A stretch of 14,428 nucleotides of DNA, from the NCBI GenBank assembly GCA_964651785.1, contig CAZYWJ010000074.1, positions 1 to 14,428 of the forward strand, written 5' to 3'. The position numbers and the translations under genes are program-made. The stretch is from JAKVAV01 sp964651785 (GTDB lineage: Bacteria; Bacteroidota; Bacteroidia; Flavobacteriales_D; Cryomorphaceae). Below, one piece after another: positions 8,443-14,428 of the stretch. The notes below the pieces were generated by a model, which made no database searches, was not told the origin of the DNA, and saw only the letters and a program-made list of their open reading frames with translations. Within the stretch, counting starts at the first letter, position 1; each line of letters starts with the position of its first letter.

Positions 8443-9336
8443 CTAATAATCTATAGTGAAGCTACCATTTGTTACTTCAATGTTCTCACTTGTTACTGAA
8501 TTAATGGCATCAAACGAAAATGTACCGGTTACATTTTCTCCATTATTGGAGCTTATCACCAGAGTTCCTGAAGTCGCTGTGAACAAACCATTGTCGGCAT
8601 CAATAAAATTCGCACTATTTCCTGAGGCTAAGGAAAAACTATAAGTTCCGGCAGTTATCCCCGATGAAAAGCTTAGAGAAATTGAAGAACTGCTCGCAGT
8701 GTTAGACCCTGTCAATGATAAAATTCCCCCGAAATTGAAGGCTGTTATCGTTTCGAAATCGATTGCGTCTCCATTAACTGTAGCAGTCATAGTACCTTCT
8801 CCTCCAATGTTAAAGTCAGGAAGTGAATAATTAATGTTCGCAAACTGCCCTTCACTTAACAAGAAAAAATCGTTGGTGTCATTTGGATTGTAGTAAATAA
8901 GTGTAAGTTCTCCACTTATTCTTTGATTTGCAGAATCACTTTCTGTAATTGTCACTACACCTCCACCTTCAATGGCATTCCTGAATGTATAGACCGTTGT
9001 GTCGATAGAAGTTACAGATACATAATAGTTCGAGCTACTTAAAGGAGACAAAAGGTCAATCGGATAAATGCTTTCTTCAGGGCTTGGAATGGCAATGGAA
9101 AGTGTATCGTTTCCATTTACTGCCTTAATAAGTAAACGAGTTAAATCATACTCTGCACTGATAGAGCTTGCCGACCAAGAGCTTTCATTACCATTTTGCG
9201 GGTTGATTGTCGTTCCATTTAATGTAGCCGTTGGCTGTGGAGTCGGGTTATCATTGTCATCGTCATCATCATTACAAGATGCTGCGAAAACTAAAATTGA
9301 AGCTAAAAACATAGCTCTGAGCAAAATCTGCTTCAT
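8443..9336 (-). CDS. Tandem-domain lipoprotein, probably surface exposed
   Basis: 297-residue predicted outer-membrane lipoprotein. The ATG at 9336 is chosen because it gives a proper type II signal (MKQILLRAMFLASILVFAAS, then lipidated C21); the longer frame to 9381 adds 15 residues ahead of it. C21 is followed by N and five D, then a T/P/Q-rich spacer. Acidic residues just after the lipidated Cys are known in Bacteroidota as a surface-export signal for lipoproteins. The rest is Ser/Thr/Asn-rich beta structure in two similar halves. One runs about 36-175 and begins ATLNGTTI. The other runs 183-297 and begins ATVNGDAI. Each ends with a G-rich hairpin (RISGELTLIYYN versus NVTGTFSFDAIN). It resembles uncharacterised Bacteroidota lipoprotein domains (DUF6252-like, uncertain). 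The function is unknown; binding or adhesion is a guess. It is convergent with the symporter and has its own promoter candidate and terminator. Confidence 0.86.
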   Translation of the reverse strand: MKQILLRAMFLASILVFAASCNDDDDDNDNPTPQPTATLNGTTINPQNGNESSWSASSISAEYDLTRLLIKAVNGNDTLSIAIPSPEESIYPIDLLSPLSSSNYYVSVTSIDTTVYTFRNAIEGGGVVTITESDSANQRISGELTLIYYNPNDTNDFFLLSEGQFANINYSLPDFNIGGEGTMTATVNGDAIDFETITAFNFGGILSLTGSNTASSSSISLSFSSGITAGTYSFSLASGNSANFIDADNGLFTATSGTLVISSNNGENVTGTFSFDAINSVTSENIEVTNGSFTIDY

Positions 9337-9368
9337 AATTATTTGTATTAAGTTAATTTTTTCCGCGG

Positions 9369-9399
9369 CGAATATAGACATATTCTAATGTGAGATCAA
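9369..9399 (-). promoter_or_regulatory. Candidate promoter of the lipoprotein gene
   Basis: On the minus strand, TTG (9399-9397) is followed after 20 bases by TATATTCG (9376-9369). This is one mismatch from the Bacteroidota -7 element TAnnTTTG, with the expected -33/-7 spacing. The transcript would start near 9362, giving a leader of about 25 bases to the ATG at 9336. Confidence 0.45.
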
Positions 9400-9500
9400 T
9401 TTGCTATCTGTTAAATCTCAAGATTTAAGATTTATTCTAAGCGTTGTGAATCTAAGTAAACTCTGTATTCGTTAATTTCATCCACCATCTTACTCGAATT

Positions 9501-10505
9501 ATGTTCAGAACAATTATAAAAGGAGTCGGGAGCTATCTGCCCGACAATGTCATCCCGAATAGTCATTTGGAAACGCTCATGGAAACCACCGATGAGTGGA
9601 TTCAAGAACGTACGGGAATAAAGGAAAGACGCTGGGTGAATGATGCCGCGGATACTACCGCATCAATGGGCGCAAAGGCAGCTCGCGAAGCTATGAAAAT
9701 GGCGGGACTGGAATCAGGTGATATCGATTTCGTCATCTTCGCTACTTTATCACCTGACTATTATTTTCCCGGAAGTGGAGTCTTGGTGCAACGTGATTTA
9801 GGTCTCGATACGGTTGGCGCCCTCGACTTAAGAAACCAATGTTCAGGATTTATTTACGGCCTTTCCGTAGCAGACCAATTCATCAAGACGGGAATGTACA
9901 AGAACATTTTGCTGATAGGAAGCGAACTGCATAGCGGCGCTTTGGAGAAGACGACTAACGGCCGCGCAGTATCTGTCATTTTTGGTGACGGTGCGGGAGC
10001 AGTAATTCTCTCCGCCGCAGAGGGTGATGAGAAAGGTATTCTGGCAACCTGTATGCACTCACAAGGTGAATTTGCCGAAGAGCTTATGATTAAAGGACCT
10101 TCAACCAATCACTGGGTCGATCGCATCTTGGCAGCTGATGATCCTGATGAAGCGTCTTGGCGTCCGCATATGAACGGCAACTTTGTTTTTAAACACGCCA
10201 TCACCCGAATGCCTGAAGCCATCGAGGAAGTATTGGCGAAAGCCGGAAGGCAAGCGGAAGATTTAGATTTGCTGATCCCTCACCAAGCCAATTTGCGCAT
10301 CAGCGCCATGGTGCAGAGGCATTTTAAACTTGACGATTCCAAGGTATTTAACAACATTCAAAAAGTCGGAAATACAACTGCCGGCTCGATTCCGATAGCT
10401 CTGACTCAGGCGCTGGAAGAAGGAAAATTGAAAAGAGGCGATTTGCTTTGTCTGGCAGCGTTTGGCTCGGGTTTTACATGGGGCGCCGCTCTTTTGGAGT
10501 TCTAG
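9501..10505 (+). CDS. fabH: 3-oxoacyl-ACP synthase III (FabH-type ketoacyl synthase)
   Basis: 334-residue thiolase-fold condensing enzyme. FabH joins an acyl-CoA primer to malonyl-ACP to start fatty acid synthesis in the cytoplasm. The full catalytic triad is present: C114 in NQCSGF, H261 in IPHQANLRI and N291 in GNTTAGS. The N-terminal ETTDEWIQERTGIKERRW and the C-terminal CLAAFGSGFTWGAAL are family hallmarks. It is not beside rpmF, plsX or other fab genes, where the housekeeping fabH often lies. It could therefore be a second copy with another primer preference, or a FabH-like enzyme of a secondary pathway, and the symbol is given with that caution. The start at ATG 9501 fits the family N-terminus. 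It is divergent from the lipoprotein gene across 164 AT-rich bases. I found no convincing -7 element on this side. Confidence 0.93.
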   Translation: MFRTIIKGVGSYLPDNVIPNSHLETLMETTDEWIQERTGIKERRWVNDAADTTASMGAKAAREAMKMAGLESGDIDFVIFATLSPDYYFPGSGVLVQRDLGLDTVGALDLRNQCSGFIYGLSVADQFIKTGMYKNILLIGSELHSGALEKTTNGRAVSVIFGDGAGAVILSAAEGDEKGILATCMHSQGEFAEELMIKGPSTNHWVDRILAADDPDEASWRPHMNGNFVFKHAITRMPEAIEEVLAKAGRQAEDLDLLIPHQANLRISAMVQRHFKLDDSKVFNNIQKVGNTTAGSIPIALTQALEEGKLKRGDLLCLAAFGSGFTWGAALLEF

Positions 10506-10533
10506 TTCAGGTCTTGTGGAAAAACGATGAAAA

Positions 10534-10557
10534 CCTTTTCAAGTGATCATGAAAAGG
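10534..10557. repeat. Inverted repeat between fabH and the FkbM gene
   Basis: CCTTTTCA (10534-10541) and TGAAAAGG (10550-10557) are perfect reverse complements around an 8-base loop containing the palindrome TGATCA. No T-tract follows on the plus strand, so it is not a standard terminator. It lies 6 bases upstream of a candidate -7 element, so it may be an operator or an RNA hairpin at the end of the fabH transcript. Confidence 0.5.
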
Positions 10558-10562
10558 AAGGT

Positions 10563-10570
10563 TAAATTTG
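10563..10570 (+). promoter_or_regulatory. Candidate -7 promoter element for the FkbM gene
   Basis: TAAATTTG matches the Bacteroidota -7 consensus TAnnTTTG fully and lies 16 bases before the ATG at 10587. The expected -33 TTG is not perfect (TTC at 10538-10540). The leader would be only about 10-12 bases. Confidence 0.35.
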
Positions 10571-10586
10571 ATCTCAACTTTTGCGG

Positions 10587-11692
10587 ATGAAGATTGAAAA
10601 GCATAAAAACGGCGCGGCTCTTTTAGGTGATGACGGGGTAGCTGAACGAATGGATGCATCAGAGCTTTTGGAGTTTTCGAATGAACTCAAACAGTTCGTT
10701 TTAGAAAATGCGGCAACCTTCACGGAAAGACCTCTCAAAAAAGTCACTTTTCGCGACAAGTCTTTTCAGGTAGAAGTGACCGATAAACTTTGGTTTTGGG
10801 AAGAACTCGAATCCGGTAAGTGGGAGTCAGACACCTTCGATGTTTTTGATCGGTTTCTGGATGCTCAAACGGTTTTTCTGGATGTTGGGGGTTGGATAGG
10901 AAGCACCATTTTATATGCCGCCCAATCGGTGAAGCAGGCTTATGTCTTCGAGCCTGATGAGGTGGCTTTCGCCGAATTGACGGCCAACCTTAAACAAAAT
11001 AAGGCTGAGGATTGGCACGAAATGATCACTGCTATTAAAGCGGCCGTAGCTCCGAAAAGCGGTTCGGTAAACCTCGGCTTCCGCAGCGAGAGCGGAGACT
11101 CTATGTCCAGTGTTTTACTCGGAGATGGTGATGAAAGCACGGAAGTGAAGTCCATCAACCTAAATGACTTTATTCAGGAAAATGGACTTGCGGGTGAGAG
11201 ACTGTTTATCAAAATGGATGTAGAAGGATTCGAATATGATATTCTGCCGGCTCTGGCTGAAACCATTCAATCCCTCGAAAAAGCCGGTTTTCTGATCAGC
11301 CTTCATCCACAGTTTTTAATTGAAAAGCTGGATGCTGAGATTCCTTCAGGCAAATTGAAATCTTCTCTGATTCGAAAGTCATTCTTTGAAAAACATCAGG
11401 CTCTCTTGAAAACTTTCAAAGGCTATAAGTGCACTTTCATTAACGGAAAGCCATTCAACGCCAAGAAGGAATTAACCAAAGCCCTTATCACGGGCCAATT
11501 CTCCAGAGATTTGGTTTTTACGAGAGAAGGTNNNNNNNNNNNNNNNNNNNNNNNNNNNNNNNNNNNNNNNNNNNNNNNNNNNNNNNNNNNNNNNNNNNNN
11601 NNNNNNNNNNNNNNNNNNNNNNNNNNNNNNNCAAAGCCCTTATCACGGGCCAATTCTCCAGAGATTTGGTTTTTACGAGAGAAGGTTGGTAA
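10587..11692 (+). CDS. FkbM-family SAM-dependent methyltransferase, split by an assembly gap
   Basis: Class I S-adenosylmethionine methyltransferase of the FkbM family, whose members methylate hydroxyl or other groups on polysaccharides, glycans or secondary metabolites. The SAM-binding motif I is FLDVGGWIGS (D99 onward). It is followed by AYVFEPDEVAFAELTANL (the acidic end of strand 2) and the family motif IKMDVEGFE (D211). The start is ATG 10587, not the TTG six bases upstream. The N run at 11532-11631 interrupts the 3' end. Because 11477-11531 and 11632-11686 are identical, the gap and one copy should be removed. The gene then reads straight through to REGW and TAA at 11690, giving 316 residues. 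The open frame that continues through the Ns to 11846 is an artefact, since 155 surplus bases shift the frame. It lies 81 bases downstream of fabH. The substrate is unknown; glycan or exopolysaccharide is most likely from the family. Confidence 0.88.
11477..11686. repeat. 55-base direct repeat flanking a 100-N gap (probable scaffold artefact)
   Basis: 11477-11531 and 11632-11686 are identical over 55 bases and border exactly 100 N. A round N count and k-mer-sized identical ends are what is left when two contigs overlapping by k bases are scaffolded without merging. Collapsing the repeat restores the methyltransferase reading frame and a sensible stop. Confidence 0.9.
11532..11631. other. Assembly gap of 100 N
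   Basis: The run of N is exactly 100 bases, which indicates a placeholder rather than a measured distance. The flanking identity suggests that the true missing length is zero. Confidence 0.98.
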
Positions 11693-11720
11693 AAGACCTG
11701 TTGAAGTCTGCAAGACATCG

Positions 11721-11783
11721 CAATACTCAATACCCAATACTCAATACCCAATACCCAATACCCAATACTCCATACCCAATACT
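11721..11783. repeat. Heptamer tandem array, nine CAATACY units
   Basis: Nine consecutive 7-base units: CAATACT, CAATACC, CAATACT, three CAATACC, CAATACT, CCATACC, CAATACT. They fill the space between the ends of the convergent FkbM and uvrB genes. The last unit overlaps the uvrB stop codon (TAG on the minus strand, 11784-11782). There are no spacers, so it is not CRISPR. Since 7 is not a multiple of 3, it is not a coding repeat. Related units recur at the right edge of the window. Confidence 0.95.
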
Positions 11784-13791
11784 ACTTCCCCTCTTTCTGC
11801 TTCATCAAGGCAAATAGTTCATCACGCAATCGTGCGGCTTCCATGAAATCCTGATCCTTGGCTGCCTTTTGCATCTTTTTGCGAGTGATTTCAATGGAAT
11901 GCTCCAGATCGTCAGCGGTCATGTATTTGACTACAGGATCTGCCGCAACATTTATCTCGTCGGGTTCTACATAAGCCTTTCGTCCTTGGCGTTTCTTCCC
12001 TTGTCCTACCACTGCCGCCGCAGCCTTTCTGATTTGCGTAGGTTCTATGCCGTGCTCTTCGTTATAGGCTTTTTGAGTGGCTCGACGTCGCTCCGTTTCA
12101 TCAATGGTTTCGCGCATGCTGTCGGTAATTTTATCGGCATACATAATCACCATTCCATTCACGTTTCGCGCAGCCCGTCCTACTGTCTGAACCAGCGATC
12201 TTCCGCTTCGCAAAAACCCTTCCTTGTCGGCATCAAGTATAGCCACCAGCGAAACCTCGGGCAGGTCCAAGCCCTCTCGTAAGAGGTTGACACCAATCAG
12301 CACATCGAAGACTCCTTCGCGTAGCTCGGCTATAATATCAATTCGATCAAGCGTATCCACATCGCTGTGAATGTATCGGCTCTTCACGCCCGTTTTGTCG
12401 AAATAGGCTTGTAGTTCTTCGGCCATCCGTTTGGTGAGGGTGGTTACCAACACACGTTCATCCCGCTCTGAGCGCAGGTTGATTTCTTCGAGAAGATCAT
12501 CAATTTGGTTTTCGCTGGGGCGAACGTGAATTTTAGGATCCAAAAGTCCTGTTGGTCTGATGAGTTGCTCGACGATGATTCCCTCGGATTTTTCCAATTC
12601 GAAATCAGCCGGGGTGGCACTTACGTACAAGGTTTGGCTTTGCATAGCTTCAAACTCTTCAAACTTCAGCGGGCGGTTATCCATTGCCGCAGGAAGTCTG
12701 AAACCGTAATCGACCAAGTTGACTTTGCGCGAGCGGTCGCCGCCGTACATGGCTCGTACCTGTGGCACCGTCACGTGACTTTCGTCAATGACCATGAGGT
12801 AATCTTCGGGGAAGTAGTCGAGCAAACAGAAAGGACGCTGTCCCGGCTGGCGGCGGTCGAAGTATCGCGAGTAATTTTCGATACCCGAACAATATCCCAA
12901 TTCACGCATCATTTCCAAGTCGTAGGTGGTGCGCTCTTCCAAGCGTTTTGCTTCCAAGTGCCGTCCCTGATCCTCAAAAAATTTGACCTGAGCTACCATG
13001 TCTTGCTGAATTTGCCATATGGCGTCGTTCAAGGTTTGCTTGGTCGTTACGAATAGATTGGCGGGGTAGATGTTGATCTTTTCAAACTCGGCTATGGTAT
13101 TTCCACTTTCGGGATCAAAACTGCTGATGCTGTCAATCTCATCTCCGAAAAACTCGACACGGATGCAGTGATCGGCGTAAGCCAGATAAATATCAACGGT
13201 ATCGCCTTTTACGCGAAACTTCCCGCGGTCCAAGTCGTGATCATTTCTGGAATAGAGACTGGCCACCAAAAGATGAAGCAAGGTGTTTCGCGCTACCAGT
13301 TGCCCTTTCTCAATCGGAATTACACTTTTGTGAAATTCGTTCGGATTACCGATACCATATATGCACGATACGGATGCCACCACTATCACATCTCTGCGAC
13401 CTGAAAGTAAGGCGGAAGTAGCGCTGAGACGAAGCTTTTCAATTTCTTCATTTATACTCAGATCCTTTTCTATGAAGGTGTTGGAAGTCGGGATGTAAGC
13501 CTCGGGCTGATAGTAGTCATAGTAAGAAACGAAGTACTCTACCAGATTTTCGGGAAAGAAGCTTTTGAATTCGCTGTAAAGCTGCGCCGCTAATGTCTTA
13601 TTATGTGATAAAATCAAAGTGGGGCGTTCCACTTGGTTTATTACATTCGCCACGGTAAAGGTTTTTCCGGAGCCTGTAACCCCCAACAGGGTTTGGTGAC
13701 GATCGGCTTCAACAATTCCTTTCACCAACTGTTCTATGGCCTGAGGCTGATCGCCCGTGGGTTTGAATTCGGATGTGAGTTTAAATTTCAT
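11782..13791 (-). CDS. uvrB: Excinuclease ABC subunit B
   Basis: DNA-damage recognition helicase of nucleotide excision repair. It receives the lesion from UvrA, opens the duplex with its beta-hairpin and recruits UvrC for incision. The 669 residues match the family length. Motifs in order are Walker A GVTGSGKT (37-44), the damage-probing beta-hairpin region from YYDYYQPEAYIP to about residue 115, DESH (Walker B) in MVIDESHV, NLLREGLDLPEV and QTVGRAARN in the second helicase domain, and a C-terminal UVR domain of about 35 residues (EHSIEITRKKMQKA onward) that contacts UvrC. Everything appears intact. The start ATG at 13791 follows a TAnnTTTG element closely, so the leader is probably very short. 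The 3' end touches the heptamer array. uvrA and uvrC are not in the window, as is usual for unlinked uvr genes. Confidence 0.98.
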   Translation of the reverse strand: MKFKLTSEFKPTGDQPQAIEQLVKGIVEADRHQTLLGVTGSGKTFTVANVINQVERPTLILSHNKTLAAQLYSEFKSFFPENLVEYFVSYYDYYQPEAYIPTSNTFIEKDLSINEEIEKLRLSATSALLSGRRDVIVVASVSCIYGIGNPNEFHKSVIPIEKGQLVARNTLLHLLVASLYSRNDHDLDRGKFRVKGDTVDIYLAYADHCIRVEFFGDEIDSISSFDPESGNTIAEFEKINIYPANLFVTTKQTLNDAIWQIQQDMVAQVKFFEDQGRHLEAKRLEERTTYDLEMMRELGYCSGIENYSRYFDRRQPGQRPFCLLDYFPEDYLMVIDESHVTVPQVRAMYGGDRSRKVNLVDYGFRLPAAMDNRPLKFEEFEAMQSQTLYVSATPADFELEKSEGIIVEQLIRPTGLLDPKIHVRPSENQIDDLLEEINLRSERDERVLVTTLTKRMAEELQAYFDKTGVKSRYIHSDVDTLDRIDIIAELREGVFDVLIGVNLLREGLDLPEVSLVAILDADKEGFLRSGRSLVQTVGRAARNVNGMVIMYADKITDSMRETIDETERRRATQKAYNEEHGIEPTQIRKAAAAVVGQGKKRQGRKAYVEPDEINVAADPVVKYMTADDLEHSIEITRKKMQKAAKDQDFMEAARLRDELFALMKQKEGK

Positions 13792-13798
13792 GTGACGA

Positions 13799-13806
13799 CA
13801 AATCTA
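13799..13806 (-). promoter_or_regulatory. Candidate -7 promoter element of uvrB
   Basis: The minus strand reads TAGATTTG, a full match to TAnnTTTG, 7 bases upstream of the uvrB ATG. No TTG is seen at the usual -33 spacing. If used, the uvrB mRNA would be nearly leaderless. I see no SOS-box-like palindrome here. Confidence 0.3.
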
Positions 13807-13849
13807 CTCAATGCGTATCTTGAATCCTCCTAACACTGAATTTTGAGTG

Positions 13850-14011
13850 ATGTTTTTAAAGAGACTTTTGCACTATTTGAATCCCGCTACATTTTTTAAA
13901 AAAGGTAAGGGTAACGTGAACCTGCGTATGATGCACGGAATCAACCGCATCTCCATTTTCATGTTTTTGATCTGCATCATCGTACTTCTCGTTCGCTATC
14001 TCGGGAGGTAA
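13850..14011 (+). CDS. 53-residue single-helix membrane protein (DUF6728-like)
   Basis: Small protein with a basic N-terminus (MFLKRLLHYLNPATFFKKGK), the segment NLRMMHGINRISIFMFL, then a hydrophobic helix from about 35 to 50 and a short basic end. Length, the conserved MHGIN-ISI-MFL pattern and the single C-terminal helix fit what I remember of DUF6728, a small Bacteroidota family of unknown function. That family name is recalled, not searched. The positive N-terminal region suggests N-in topology (inference). It is divergent from uvrB across 58 bases. It sits 35 bases before the monooxygenase-like gene on the same strand, so the two may form an operon. There is no visible enzymatic motif. 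Confidence 0.8.
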   Translation: MFLKRLLHYLNPATFFKKGKGNVNLRMMHGINRISIFMFLICIIVLLVRYLGR

Positions 14012-14046
14012 ACGAAACGACTAAAACGTATGATTATTTTTGCGCC

Positions 14047-14343
14047 ATGATCGTACGCGTAGTAGAACTGAAATTTGATAAAGAAGACCTTCCTGCCGCT
14101 TTGGAAAAACTGGAGAATATCGCGCCCAAAGTAAGGGGGATGAAAGGCTGTAGCTATCTGGCTATAAGCAGCGGCATCAAAAGGCAAGGGGTGATTTTAA
14201 CATACAGCCATTGGGCTGATACCGAAGCGCTAAACGCCTATCGCGCCTCCGATACTTTCAGAGCCTTTTGGAGCGATATCAAAAAGCTTTTTGCAGAACC
14301 TGCAAAGGCATGGTCGCTCGATCCGCTGGTTGAGTTGGGTTAG
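14047..14343 (+). CDS. Antibiotic biosynthesis monooxygenase (ABM) family protein
   Basis: 98-residue protein that fits the dimeric alpha/beta-barrel ABM fold. It opens with strand MIVRVVELKF, followed by a helix (PAALEKLENIAPKVRGMKGC), a strand around CSYLAISS, strand GVILTYSHW and a helix EALNAYRASDTFRAFWSDI. The strand-ending SHWAD, then the 'L.AYR.S..F..FW' helix, is typical of the family. Members include quinol and heme monooxygenases, but many have no known reaction, so the substrate is not inferred. It follows the 53-residue membrane protein by 35 bases on the same strand. TATTTTTG (14035-14042) lies immediately before the ATG and could be a -7 element giving a leaderless mRNA, but it has no -33 partner. 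It is followed by heptamer repeats. Confidence 0.85.
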   Translation: MIVRVVELKFDKEDLPAALEKLENIAPKVRGMKGCSYLAISSGIKRQGVILTYSHWADTEALNAYRASDTFRAFWSDIKKLFAEPAKAWSLDPLVELG

Positions 14344-14346
14344 TTG

Positions 14347-14381
14347 TTAGTATTCAGTATTCAGTAGTCGGTAATCAGTGT
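14347..14381. repeat. Degenerate heptamer array, five TCAGTAN-like units
   Basis: Five in-phase 7-base units: TTAGTAT, TCAGTAT, TCAGTAG, TCGGTAA, TCAGTGT. On the minus strand the unit rotates to ATACTGA, one base from ATACTCA, the rotated form of the unit at 11721-11783. It starts 4 bases after the stop of the ABM-family gene. Confidence 0.75.
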
Positions 14382-14411
14382 TTATCAGAAGTAGTTGGTA
14401 GTTTAAATTCG

Positions 14412-14428
14412 CATTACTCAATACTCAA
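14412..14428. repeat. Start of a further CAATACT heptamer array, cut by the window edge
   Basis: CATTACT, CAATACT and CAA run to the last base. The unit is identical to that of the array at 11721-11783 and in the same orientation, so the array probably continues to the right. Confidence 0.7.

Noticed and set aside
9400..9500. Promoter for fabH (TTG at 9444 with TAATTTCA at 9473)
   Set aside because: The spacing of 26 bases is too long and the -7 match has two mismatches.
11477..11686. Direct repeats of a mobile element or attachment site flanking unsequenced DNA
   Set aside because: The exact 100 N, the 55-base identity and the restored reading frame on collapse favour an assembly artefact, though long reads are needed to exclude it fully.
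11721..11783. CRISPR array
   Set aside because: The units are 7 bases, contiguous and without spacers, and no cas gene is present.
11693..11846. C-terminal 100 or so residues of the 421-residue frame running through the N gap
   Set aside because: It is created by the duplicated 55-mer plus 100 N shifting the frame. It translates heptamer repeats and antisense uvrB.
12505..13056. Plus-strand 183-residue open frame opposite uvrB
   Set aside because: It lies entirely antisense to conserved uvrB helicase sequence and has no recognisable motif.

Overview
The window looks like a chromosomal segment of a Bacteroidota bacterium, probably of the marine Flavobacteriales type. The main clues are a secreted metalloprotease with a type IX secretion (Por) C-terminal sorting domain, a lipoprotein with a run of aspartates directly after the lipobox, TAnnTTTG-type -7 promoter elements, few Shine-Dalgarno sequences, and a 53-residue membrane protein resembling a family I know only from Bacteroidota. 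The content is mostly housekeeping. I see no tRNA, rRNA, CRISPR array, phage or transposase.

Left part (1-5212, all minus strand): four co-oriented genes with gaps of 35, 31 and 3 bases. In transcription order they are a DUF1905/YdeI-like protein, a two-helix membrane protein of unknown function, the homodimeric-type pyruvate dehydrogenase E1 (aceE), and the dihydrolipoyl acetyltransferase E2 (aceF), which runs off the left edge. E1 and E2 together convert pyruvate to acetyl-CoA. The E3 gene is not in the window. The E2 has one lipoyl domain and an unusually charged linker of about 100 residues.

Middle part (5281-10503): a plus-strand M43-family secreted metalloprotease ending in a strong hairpin terminator, a plus-strand sodium:solute symporter, a minus-strand tandem-domain lipoprotein convergent with it, and a plus-strand stand-alone FabH-type ketoacyl-ACP synthase III. 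The stop codon of the symporter lies inside a perfect inverted repeat that has a T-tract only in the direction serving the lipoprotein gene.

Right part (10587-14428): an FkbM-family methyltransferase interrupted near its end by 100 N. The 55 bases on either side of the N run are identical, so the gap is most likely a scaffolding artefact. Removing it gives a clean 316-residue protein. Next come a 9-unit heptamer repeat touching the stop codon of uvrB, uvrB itself (minus), a 53-residue membrane protein, and a small antibiotic-biosynthesis-monooxygenase-like protein. The window ends in further degenerate heptamer repeats related to the first array.

The observations most worth following are the heptamer repeat family, the false assembly gap, and the charged E2 linker. 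I do not see a convincing undescribed multi-gene system here.
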